NCBI GenBank assembly: GCA_937907165.1
Contig: CALCUH010000127.1
Coordinates: forward strand, 1-18,525
Source of the DNA: an uncultured Bacteroidales bacterium
Lineage (GTDB): Bacteria > Bacteroidota > Bacteroidia > Bacteroidales > Paludibacteraceae
Direction: 5' to 3'
Length of the DNA: 18,525 nucleotides
Position numbers and translations under genes: made by a program. Under the pieces are notes generated by a model. That model was given only the letters and a program-made list of their open reading frames with translations, did no database searches and had not been told where the DNA came from. Of this stretch, positions 7,070 to 14,247 are shown piece after piece (the first letter of the stretch is position 1; each line of letters opens with the position of its first letter).

Positions 7070-7672
7070 TCAAGCCTTCCTTTCGAACTTCAAATAAAAG
7101 ACTAATCCATAAACAATATGGCAGACGCCAAAGCCCAAGCTCCAGAAGAGCAAAGAGTAGTTCATCGCACAAAAATCACAAACACCTAACAAAAGTTGCA
7201 TATACCCCAAATACTTAATGGAGGAGAATGTGAAATTCGACAAATTAATAAGCGCCAAACCGTAGAATATGAGCATGAAAGAAGAGGTCAACCCGTAATG
7301 TCCTTGGTAAATCAACGCCAAGCAAAGGAAACCTCCTACAAGAAGCGGGAGCGCAAAGTTCCACAACATCATCCTGACCGTCTTATCCAATTTAAAAGAG
7401 AGATGGTTTTTATCCGCCTTCTTCTTCGAGAAAAGGAATATCGTGAGCAGAGAGACCACCAGAAGAATCAACGCTAAAGTCGTCAACATCGTGACCTTCT
7501 CATAATGGTACCATTGCGGATTTTGGATGATGTAATGAGCCATAAAACTTGCGCATAATGCGAAGAGCCCTACCAATGCGCAGGACAATCCACTGAGCGA
7601 CAAGAACTTGGATGACCTTGCCATCATTTCGTGTATCTCCGATAACGTATTTATCACTTCTTTGTTATCCAT
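7070..7672 (-). CDS. Membrane protein of unknown function, first gene of the regulator operon
   Basis: This 200-residue protein has a short cytoplasmic head (MDNKEVINTLSEIHEMMARSSKF) and about six hydrophobic segments, near residues 24-47, 60-81, 98-119, 125-145, 151-170 and 172-192. I do not recognise a characterised family. The ATG at 7670-7672 is preferred over one at 7705, because the -7 element at 7703-7710 would put the transcription start downstream of the earlier ATG. The gene runs straight into the winged-helix regulator gene with a one-base gap. Such pairs often act as a membrane sensor or effector with its regulator, which is inference here. Confidence 0.75.
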   Translation of the reverse strand: MDNKEVINTLSEIHEMMARSSKFLSLSGLSCALVGLFALCASFMAHYIIQNPQWYHYEKVTMLTTLALILLVVSLLTIFLFSKKKADKNHLSFKLDKTVRMMLWNFALPLLVGGFLCLALIYQGHYGLTSSFMLIFYGLALINLSNFTFSSIKYLGYMQLLLGVCDFCAMNYSLLFWSLGFGVCHIVYGLVFYLKFERKA

Positions 7673-7690
7673 ACTCTTACTTTTAAAAAG

Positions 7691-7709
7691 AACTTTGTAC
7701 CGCAAAGTT
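7691..7709. promoter_or_regulatory. Candidate operator at the regulator operon promoter (AACTTTG-N5-CAAAGTT)
   Basis: Perfect 7-base arms, AACTTTG (7691-7697) and CAAAGTT (7703-7709), are separated by 5 bases. The right arm is also the minus-strand -7 element. Core and spacing equal those of the palindrome before creD (6728-6744), which suggests control of both transcripts by the same DNA-binding dimer. Confidence 0.6.
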
Positions 7710-7732
7710 ACATAAAAGATTCATTTCGCAAA
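7703..7732 (-). promoter_or_regulatory. Promoter of the membrane-protein/regulator operon
   Basis: On the minus strand TTTG (7729-7732) is followed after 18 bases by TAACTTTG (7703-7710). Both boxes match the Bacteroidota consensus. The expected start site falls a few bases before 7697, giving a leader of about 25 bases to the ATG at 7672. Confidence 0.7.
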
Positions 7733-7786
7733 GAATTTTTATGTTAGTTTTCAGCCATTAATTACTAACGCGCTAAAAATCAACAT

Positions 7787-7826
7787 AAAAAAAATCCCGA
7801 TAAAGTCAGATTTACTCTATCGGGAT
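7787..7826 (-). terminator. Intrinsic terminator after the PrsW-like gene
   Basis: Arms ATCCCGATA (7794-7802) and TATCGGGAT (7818-7826) form a perfect 9-base stem, with a further AGT/ACT pairing inside. On the minus strand the hairpin is followed by a run of eight T. It lies about 100 bases past the stop of the PrsW-like gene. Confidence 0.8.
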
Positions 7827-7929
7827 CATAAATAATCTTTTAAAAATGTATATTCAATAAATAATATATCCTTTATTCAAACATAAAAACGAAGCGATAC
7901 AACATATTGATTATAAAAAACATTATCTA

Positions 7930-8979
7930 TCAATAATTTTTAATCCGTTCCTGAATGGCGGTACAATTGCGTAAATAGTAAGTGAGCAAGACGACAGTCA
8001 AGACACATACACAGAAAGAGAAGAGCGGAGAATTGTTGCTCGCGAAGAAGTCATACAATCCATGAAGAAGAACCGGAACCGCATAAGCCAAAGCATATAG
8101 ACTCTTACGGAAGCGTGGATAAATCTTCGCGAATGAGAGGAAGAAGCCCAGGATACCCGTTAATACCGCATGGAAGAACGGCAATGAGGTTAGACGCAAA
8201 ATATTGCTGAAATAGGCTTCATTATAACCTAACTGCGAGTTCACGCTCATTTGGTACTCGACGCCTTCATATACGCCGAAAGCGACACCGGAAATCAAGC
8301 CGTAGAAGACCAGGGTTCTCGGAATCAACGGACGCTTGGTAAGACGAAGAATAATCAGAAGAGGAATGGATTTGACAAACTCCTCCGTAAGCCCGACACC
8401 AAGAACAAAGCCCGTCAGCGTGGAGAGCGAAGAATTTCCGTTGACCGCCGCATAAAAGGGATTCAAATGGTTGAGGTTTAATCCCCAAACCACAAAGATG
8501 AGCAACTGCGTGAAAAGGAAAATTTTCCATGTGAACTTCCGGTCGACTTGCGACGTGTTAAAGAAATAAAAGAAAAACACGCTCCAAAGCAAAGAAAAGT
8601 AGAGCGAAATGATATAAAACAACAAGAAGCCGTGGAAAGGCAACAAAGTCAGAGCGAGCGGAGTCAGACCGACAAAAGCAAGAGGAAGCAGACGGTTGTC
8701 CGCCGACCAGAACTTTTTCGAAAAGAGACCTTTCGGCAAAAGCAGATCAGAGCCAATTTGACGAATTTGTTTGGAGATGGAGCCATAATGGGAAGGCTCC
8801 ACACTTAAATTCTGCTCTTTCAAATAGTCTCCCACATTCATGGTGGCGCTCCTTTTTTCCGGATCTGTCGTCACAGTATCGCACTTCAGGATTTTACCGT
8901 CACGAACCATTTGACCCAAAGTATCTCTATCATAAGGTCCGAAGACCGAAGCGTTGCGTATAATATAAACCATATACAA
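7930..8979 (-). CDS. PrsW family intramembrane metalloprotease with N-terminal GYF-like domain
   Basis: The 349-residue protein begins with a soluble GYF-like module (residues 3-55, 'VYIIRNASVFGPYDRDTLGQMVRDGKI'). After a linker it has about eight membrane helices carrying the PrsW signatures: EEFVK (Glu199, Glu200, Lys203), AFGVYEG (Glu238), FFHAVLTGILG (His270) and HGLYD (His306, Asp310). PrsW is the site-1 protease that cuts the anti-sigma factor RsiW in Bacillus; homologues are widespread and mostly of unknown substrate. The GYF-like head may recruit a partner or sense a ligand, which is inference. The gene stands alone between its promoter and a strong terminator. The start could also be Met3; M1 is used here. 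Confidence 0.85.
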   Translation of the reverse strand: MYMVYIIRNASVFGPYDRDTLGQMVRDGKILKCDTVTTDPEKRSATMNVGDYLKEQNLSVEPSHYGSISKQIRQIGSDLLLPKGLFSKKFWSADNRLLPLAFVGLTPLALTLLPFHGFLLFYIISLYFSLLWSVFFFYFFNTSQVDRKFTWKIFLFTQLLIFVVWGLNLNHLNPFYAAVNGNSSLSTLTGFVLGVGLTEEFVKSIPLLIILRLTKRPLIPRTLVFYGLISGVAFGVYEGVEYQMSVNSQLGYNEAYFSNILRLTSLPFFHAVLTGILGFFLSFAKIYPRFRKSLYALAYAVPVLLHGLYDFFASNNSPLFSFCVCVLTVVLLTYYLRNCTAIQERIKNY

Positions 8980-8998
8980 AATCTTTAAAAATTCGATT

Positions 8999-9006
8999 CA
9001 AATATA
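8999..9006 (-). promoter_or_regulatory. -7 element of the PrsW-like gene
   Basis: TATATTTG on the minus strand matches TAnnTTTG exactly, 19 bases before the ATG. A TTTG lies 16 bases further upstream, slightly short of the usual spacing. Confidence 0.5.
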
Positions 9007-9272
9007 CGGATTATTTGGATAACAAAAATATATACTTAAAATTATAGCAAAAGCAGCCATTATCGGGGCTGGAACAAAAGTACATCCCTTTGAAACAAAA
9101 AAGCAAAGCATTGGGAAACATATGTTGTACATTCGCAACGTCAATCAAACATAACACAGAATACTATTGTTACTGATAAAATCAGAGACCATGGAAAAGC
9201 ATATTTAATTAAACATTAACAAAAACCAAAATACAATAAGGCAGCAACATTAAGGGTTTTCTAAAAGTTCAT

Positions 9273-9307
9273 AAAACGCAACCGTTCACCACGGTTGCGT
9301 TTTTTTT
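9273..9307 (+). terminator. Strong intrinsic terminator with no upstream plus-strand gene
   Basis: Arms AAAACGCAACCG (9273-9284) and CGGTTGCGTTTT (9292-9303) form a perfect 12-base stem around a 7-base loop. A continuous T-run reaches 9307. The A-run on the left makes it partly bidirectional, but no minus-strand gene ends here either, so its transcript is unidentified. Confidence 0.8.
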
Positions 9308-9353
9308 AGAGGCTCAACAAAAGAAACATCTATGATACCATTATTTAAATTAT

Positions 9354-9361
9354 TATATTCG
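9354..9361 (+). promoter_or_regulatory. Probable -7 element of the transglutaminase-LRR gene
   Basis: TATATTCG has one mismatch to TAnnTTTG and lies 54 bases before the ATG, just after the orphan terminator. There is no convincing -33 box, so support is modest. Confidence 0.35.
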
Positions 9362-9415
9362 CGGTGCGAATTAGAATTAGGCTAAGTGCCATAAACGAAC
9401 AAATAACAAAACAAT

Positions 9416-11347
9416 ATGGAATATATGAATAAGCAACTAAAAAAATTGGCGGTAATAGCTCTAGGCTTGTCTCTTATCACAACCGCAGAAGCACAAATTG
9501 GGGGAAATTACACTTACGGCAGGAACATCAAAACGATGAAACTGAGGACGGGTCGAGGTATGGCTGACGCAAAAGCGATAAGCAATAGTCAGACAATACA
9601 AAAAGCGGATATGCAGAGTCCGATAGAAGAAACAAAGCCCATGAAACCGTTCTCTTTCATAGCGCATGAAATAGAGGACGCCTCCACGATGGAGAGTGCC
9701 ACGGACAAAGCTCCGCAAGGGGGCGTAGACAACGCCCTACTCTTCACGGCGCAAGGTTTCGGCATGGACAAAGACAAATCTTACGAGAAGGCTGATAACA
9801 AAATCATCAAACTTGAACTTCCGAACACACTGACCATCGACGCGGCGAGCAACAAGATAGCTTCGGCAGCGGGTGCTAAAACCACGAAGCAAAAGGCGAG
9901 AGCCATTTTCACATGGATCGCGAACAACATCGCTTACGACTCCACAGCCAAAAACAAAAGCGTCGAGGAGGTGTTTGAGACACGTACCGCCACAAGCGAC
10001 GGTTTCGCCGCGCTCTATAAGAAAATGGCGGATATATTGGGTATCAATTGCTACTTCGTGGTTGGAGACTTAAAGCCATGGGGCTATACGAAAGGAACGG
10101 AGACTACCTACCACGCATGGAACATCGTGACGGAGGGAAACAACACCCTCATCATGCTCGACCCAACCCTAGCGGCGGGACATATTGACGAAAACAAAGC
10201 ATTCGTAGCTGATTTCAACGACGAATGGTTCGACGTGGATCCATATCTCATGCTTTTTTCACACTTGCCGAAATGCGGGCAATTTCAATACGTTGGAACC
10301 TACTTGACCCCCGCACAATTTTTGGACATTCCGAGAATTGAGCCAAGAATCAAATGGGCAGGTATCGACGAAAGGAACATCCAATCCTACCTCTACGGGC
10401 ACAAAAAGAGTTGGTGTCCGCTCATCGTCAACGATTCCAAAGCATTTGAAAACGGCGTGAAAATTTCCAAACTGCAAATGGCGGAGAATCTAAAGATAGG
10501 GAAAGGGTACAAATTCAACTTCACCATACCTGAAAATAGTACGGTGTGGGCAAAGTTAGACGGGAAGAACTATGAATTGAAGAACGGAGAGGACGTCACA
10601 CTAACACCCGAAAGCGAAGGTAAACTCACCTTCTTCTATGCGCACAAAGGCGCTGCAACCGGAGAAGTATTCCTCTCATACAATGTGACAAAAGAAGGGA
10701 GCGTCGAAACGTACATACGCGTTAACACGTTTCCTAAAAAGAGTTCTTACACCCCTGAAGAAGCTGATTTGATATGTCTGTCAACCGTAAATAGTCAAAA
10801 GCAATTGGTCATTTACCCAGGTAGAAAAGAGGTCCAGTTCGACGAATTCCGAAACAGAAATGATTTCGAGAGTTTGGATATTCCAAACTCAATAAAAAGA
10901 ATCGGTTACCGCTCATTCGAGAATTGCGCAGGTCTGAAAACCCTAAACGTTCCAAACACGACAGATGAAATAGACGGCCGCGCTTTCTTAGACTGCTTCA
11001 ACCTGTCAAGCGCCACAATCGGGGCGAAGGAAATCGGAGACGAAGTCTTTTGGGAGTGCAACAAAATGACCAAGTTAATATTCACAAGCAATGTGAAGGA
11101 AATCGGGAAGAGCGCTTTCGCTTACTGTACAAAACTGACAGATGTCTCCTTAGGCGAATCGACGAAAAAAGTGGGCGAATGGGCCTTCTGGACTGGCGGA
11201 GGACAATTGAGACTCTATCTGCCGGAAAGTGTAACAGAGGCGGAAGATTACATAATCAATCCTGTCGACAAACTTGTCGTTCCCGCCACATCCTACGCTA
11301 GGCAATACGCTCAGAAACAAGGATTAATGTTCTTGATTGAAGAATAA
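9416..11347 (+). CDS. Secreted transglutaminase-fold protein with BspA-type leucine-rich repeats; catalytic Cys replaced by Ser
   Basis: The 643-residue protein starts with a signal peptide (basic MNKQLKK, hydrophobic core, probable cleavage after AEA at residue 26). A transglutaminase-like core spans about 155-255: 'KARAIFTWIANNIAYD', then TATSDGFAALYKKM at 191-204, 'YHAWNIV' (His233) and 'LIMLDPTLAAG' (Asp249). In active members the segment is C-x-G-Y/F-A; here it is S-D-G-F-A, so Ser194 replaces the nucleophile while His and Asp remain. A beta-type linker domain (about 340-440) follows, then LRR_5/BspA-type repeats (about 475-630) with phrases like 'IKRIGYRSFENCAGLKTLNVP' and 'VKEIGKSAFAYCTKLTDVSLG'. 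BspA repeats commonly mediate binding to host or bacterial surfaces. The protein is probably exported and acts in binding rather than catalysis. It stands alone. Met4 is an alternative start. Confidence 0.8.
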   Translation: MEYMNKQLKKLAVIALGLSLITTAEAQIGGNYTYGRNIKTMKLRTGRGMADAKAISNSQTIQKADMQSPIEETKPMKPFSFIAHEIEDASTMESATDKAPQGGVDNALLFTAQGFGMDKDKSYEKADNKIIKLELPNTLTIDAASNKIASAAGAKTTKQKARAIFTWIANNIAYDSTAKNKSVEEVFETRTATSDGFAALYKKMADILGINCYFVVGDLKPWGYTKGTETTYHAWNIVTEGNNTLIMLDPTLAAGHIDENKAFVADFNDEWFDVDPYLMLFSHLPKCGQFQYVGTYLTPAQFLDIPRIEPRIKWAGIDERNIQSYLYGHKKSWCPLIVNDSKAFENGVKISKLQMAENLKIGKGYKFNFTIPENSTVWAKLDGKNYELKNGEDVTLTPESEGKLTFFYAHKGAATGEVFLSYNVTKEGSVETYIRVNTFPKKSSYTPEEADLICLSTVNSQKQLVIYPGRKEVQFDEFRNRNDFESLDIPNSIKRIGYRSFENCAGLKTLNVPNTTDEIDGRAFLDCFNLSSATIGAKEIGDEVFWECNKMTKLIFTSNVKEIGKSAFAYCTKLTDVSLGESTKKVGEWAFWTGGGQLRLYLPESVTEAEDYIINPVDKLVVPATSYARQYAQKQGLMFLIEE

Positions 11348-11577
11348 GCAAGTCGTATTTAGTCGACGAGGACACGTTTTATTCCACAAGCATAGAGTAT
11401 CTTCATTATTAAGAAACTCAACAAGGATATTTACGACAAAGCGAACAAACGTCTGAAAATAGTTCGTATTTTCGCGAATGCAATTCAAAGCCCTCTGAGA
11501 AGAGGGGCTGACGTGATCAATAAGGAGTAAAAAAATCTTCTAACCTTCACGTCAGATGTCAAAAAAACATAGGAACA
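11348..11577. other. Intergenic leader before feoAB with inverted repeats and a short open frame
   Basis: The 230 bases contain an imperfect hairpin AGCCC-TCT...AGA-GGGCT (11488-11508), directly followed by a perfect 8-base inverted repeat TGACGTGA (11509-11516) and TCACGTCA (11547-11554), 30 bases apart. TATTTTCG at 11467-11474 is a one-mismatch -7 element. A plus frame without ATG is open from 11396 to its stop at 11528-11530; its end reads IVRIFANAIQSPLRRGADVI, faintly like the C-terminus of IS256-type transposases. AGGAA at 11571-11575 is a reasonable ribosome binding site for feoAB. Confidence 0.45.
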
Positions 11578-14049
11578 ATGACGACGGACGAAAACATAAA
11601 AACGCTGGCCGACATTCAAGAGAAAGGCGAATGCGTGATCGTAAAAGTAAACGGACACGGAGGATTCAGACATAGAGTCATGGAGATGGGCTTCGTGAAA
11701 GGAGAGCGTGTGACTGTCCTAAAAAACGCACCGCTGCAAGACCCGATCGAATATCGAATCATGCAGAGCCACGTCTCCCTCCGCCGAAGCGAAGCGAGCC
11801 ACATCGAAGTCATCAGCGTGGAAGAGAGCGAGTCGTCGATGAAGGACGAATTCAAAGGCACCTTCTCCGAAGAGACACAAATCAGATACAAGGAAAAAAC
11901 AAAAACCATCACCGTCGCATTGGTGGGCAACCCCAACTGCGGGAAAACCTCCTTTTTCAACCATGCGACAGGTCTGCGGGAACATGTGGGCAACTACAGT
12001 GGCGTGACCGTCTCCTCCAAAATGGGCACCTTCTACCGCAACGACTACACCATCAACTTGGTGGATTTGCCCGGCACTTACTCCATCACAGAATATTCAC
12101 GCGAGGAACTATACGTGAGGGAATACATCACGGAGAAACATCCGGACGTCATTCTGAACATCGTGGATTCCTCCAATCTGGAGAGGAACCTCTTCCTGAC
12201 CACCCAACTCATAGACATGAACGTGAGGATGGTGATGGCTCTCAATATGTATGACGAATTGGAAGACAAAGGGCTCAAGCTGGACGTCTCACAACTTGAG
12301 AAGATGCTCGGATTCCCTTGCGCCCCGACCAATTCGAAGACAGGAAAAGGAATAGACCATATACTCGACCATATCATCACCGTCTACGAGGAGACCGATG
12401 AAATCGCCAAGCACATCCACATCAACTACGGAAACGAGCTGGAGGACGCCATCAGCAAAATAAAACCTTTGATTTCGGAACATACTGAAGTGGCGGTAGA
12501 TTACCCGTTCAGATATGTGGCCATCAAATTGTTGGAAAACGATTCTGTCACCTACCAACACTTACAGAAACATTTAGGCGACATAGAGAATATCAAAAAG
12601 ACAGCGGATAAATGTCGGACCGAAATAGAGAAAGAGTTCGGCGAAGATGCGGTCAGCGTCATCACCAACGCCAAATACGGTTTCATACGCGGCGCTTTGA
12701 CCGAGACGCTGGAGAAAGTAAAAGAAGATCATCAAGAGCTCGCCTACGCCATGGATAAAATACTAACAAACAAATGGTTAGGATTTCCAGTGTTAATATT
12801 TTTCCTTTGGCTGATGTTCGAAAGCACCTTCAAAATCGGAGCCTACCCGCAAGGATGGATCGAGAGTGGTGTCGAATGGCTCTGCGACAATTTGAAGAGC
12901 GTGTTAGGAACCGGCATATTGTCCGACCTAATCATCGACGGCATCATAGCAGGCGTGGGAGGCGTCATCGTCTTCTTACCGAACATACTGATTCTATTCT
13001 TTTTCATATCCCTATTGGAAGACACAGGATATCTCGCCCGCGCCGCCTTTATCATGGACAAGCTCATGCACAAGATGGGTCTGCACGGCAAATCATTCAT
13101 TCCCCTATTGACAGGCTTCGGCTGCGGCGTACCCGCCATCATGGCCACACGCACTTTAGAGAACCCGAAAGACCGGATCATCACGATGATGGCCGTACCA
13201 TTCATGTCCTGTTCCGCCCGTCTGCCCGTCTATCTGCTCTTCGTAGGCGCCTTCTTCGAATCGAACCAAGCGCTCATCCTATTGAGCATTTACCTATTGG
13301 GCATCATCATGGCAGTGCTCACCGCTTTATTGCTAAAGAAAACTAAGTTCAAGGACAATTCGGAAGAGTTCGTGATGGAACTTCCGCCCTACCGTATCCC
13401 GACAGTGAGGAACATTCTTCTCCACATGTGGGAAAAGGCCGTTCAGTATCTGAAAAAGATGGGGTCCGTCATTCTATTCGCCTCCATCATCATCTGGGCA
13501 CTATGCTACTTCCCGACGCATAACGAAGGTACCGCCAGCATAGACGAACAAATCGCACAAGTGGAAAACGACGCGGAGATGAGCGCGGAACAAAAAAGCG
13601 ACAGCTTAAAGCAGTTACACATCCATCGTGCGGCGCTACAGAGCGAGAACTCCTACTTAGGCAAAATCGGCAAATTCATTGAGCCAGCCGTCGAACCGCT
13701 CGGTTTCAACTGGAAAATGGGCGTAAGCCTCCTAACCGGAGCCGCCGCCAAAGAGATAGTCGTCTCCTCCCTAGGCGTCCTCTACCACGCAGACACCGAG
13801 AGCGAAGGAAACGAAGGTTTGCAGACCGCTCTAAAAGCGCATCAAAACGACAAGGTATCTCCATTCACACCATTGGTCGCATACGGATTCATGGTATTCA
13901 TCCTGCTCTATTTCCCTTGCATCGCCACCATTACCGCCATCGCGAAGGAATCGAACTGGAAATGGGCGATTACCTCCATCCTCTACACCACAACCGTAGC
14001 ATGGATCGTCTCCTTCATCATCCATCAGGTAGGGAACCTATTCCTTTAA
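11578..14049 (+). CDS. feoB: FeoA-FeoB fusion, ferrous iron importer
   Basis: The 823-residue protein imports Fe(II) across the inner membrane. Residues 8-80 form a FeoA-type SH3-like domain ('RHRVMEMGFVKGERVTVL'), normally a separate protein. The FeoB GTPase domain follows: G1 GNPNCGKT (117-124), G3 DLPG (163-166) and G4 NMYD (223-226), with 'HVGNYSGVTV' as switch I. A helical linker leads to the C-terminal membrane part with the Gate motifs 'TGFGCGVPAIMATRTLENPKDR' and 'PFMSCSARLPVYLLF' and a charged loop ('IDEQIAQVENDAEMSAEQKSDSLKQ') between helices. FeoA-FeoB fusions of about this length are normal in Bacteroidales. The next gene encodes the small Cys-rich FeoB partner. A structured leader precedes it, and the start has AGGAA upstream. 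Iron (Fur-type) control is expected for the family, but I see no clear Fur box. Confidence 0.95.
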   Translation: MTTDENIKTLADIQEKGECVIVKVNGHGGFRHRVMEMGFVKGERVTVLKNAPLQDPIEYRIMQSHVSLRRSEASHIEVISVEESESSMKDEFKGTFSEETQIRYKEKTKTITVALVGNPNCGKTSFFNHATGLREHVGNYSGVTVSSKMGTFYRNDYTINLVDLPGTYSITEYSREELYVREYITEKHPDVILNIVDSSNLERNLFLTTQLIDMNVRMVMALNMYDELEDKGLKLDVSQLEKMLGFPCAPTNSKTGKGIDHILDHIITVYEETDEIAKHIHINYGNELEDAISKIKPLISEHTEVAVDYPFRYVAIKLLENDSVTYQHLQKHLGDIENIKKTADKCRTEIEKEFGEDAVSVITNAKYGFIRGALTETLEKVKEDHQELAYAMDKILTNKWLGFPVLIFFLWLMFESTFKIGAYPQGWIESGVEWLCDNLKSVLGTGILSDLIIDGIIAGVGGVIVFLPNILILFFFISLLEDTGYLARAAFIMDKLMHKMGLHGKSFIPLLTGFGCGVPAIMATRTLENPKDRIITMMAVPFMSCSARLPVYLLFVGAFFESNQALILLSIYLLGIIMAVLTALLLKKTKFKDNSEEFVMELPPYRIPTVRNILLHMWEKAVQYLKKMGSVILFASIIIWALCYFPTHNEGTASIDEQIAQVENDAEMSAEQKSDSLKQLHIHRAALQSENSYLGKIGKFIEPAVEPLGFNWKMGVSLLTGAAAKEIVVSSLGVLYHADTESEGNEGLQTALKAHQNDKVSPFTPLVAYGFMVFILLYFPCIATITAIAKESNWKWAITSILYTTTVAWIVSFIIHQVGNLFL

Positions 14050-14061
14050 TGCCGCACGAAT

Positions 14062-14247
14062 ATGAATGATACGGCGCAACATATCATCGTCGGGCTAATT
14101 GTCCTATCCGCCATCGTCTGGACTATAAAAAAAATATTCTTCTCAAGGAACAAGAGGAACCATTGCGAAGAATGTGAAAAAAAAACGGGCAAGCCGTTGA
14201 GCGGATGTCAAGGCTGCCCGTTGTCAGATAAATGCGATAAAAAATAA
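14062..14247 (+). CDS. FeoB-associated Cys-rich membrane protein
   Basis: This 61-residue protein has one membrane helix (residues 7-27) followed by a basic stretch (FFSRNKRN) and a Cys-rich cytoplasmic-type tail with cysteines at about 35, 38, 49, 52 and 58. This matches the small FeoB-associated Cys-rich family (PF12669) found right after feoB in many bacteria, thought to assist Fe(II) uptake or bind metal; its exact role is not settled. It starts 12 bases after the feoB stop and is clearly in the same operon. Its stop codon directly abuts the stop of the convergent lipoprotein gene, and its 3' half contains a hairpin that looks like the terminator of that opposing gene. Confidence 0.85.
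   Translation: MNDTAQHIIVGLIVLSAIVWTIKKIFFSRNKRNHCEECEKKTGKPLSGCQGCPLSDKCDKK
14177..14222 (-). terminator. Intrinsic terminator of the FISUMP lipoprotein gene, embedded in the convergent coding sequence
   Basis: On the minus strand AACGGGCA-GCC pairs with GGC-(T)-TGCCCGTT, leaving one bulged base, and is followed by a run of nine T (A-run 14177-14185 on plus). It starts about 25 bases past the lipoprotein stop. The DNA also encodes KKTGKPLSGCQGCPL of the FeoB-associated protein. Confidence 0.65.

Larger units (their letters stand above)
8980..9415. other. 436-base intergenic region between divergent genes, with an orphan terminator
   Basis: No open frame of useful length is present; for example the ATG at 9191 stops after five codons. 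The left end holds the promoter of the PrsW-like gene and the right end that of the transglutaminase-LRR gene. Between them is a strong plus-strand intrinsic terminator (9273-9307) with no gene before it, a small CTGAT-AAA-ATCAG hairpin at 9173-9185, and TACATTCG at 9128-9135, a one-mismatch -7 element. A plus-strand small RNA of about 165 bases is possible. Confidence 0.5.

Noticed and set aside
11467..11474. TATTTTCG as the feoAB promoter -7 element
   Set aside because: It has one mismatch and no -33 partner, and lies in an A/T-rich stretch where such matches are expected; not listed as a separate feature.
12774..13346. A 190-codon frame inside feoB
   Set aside because: It is out of frame within the FeoB membrane domain and rich in Arg/His, a by-product of the real frame.
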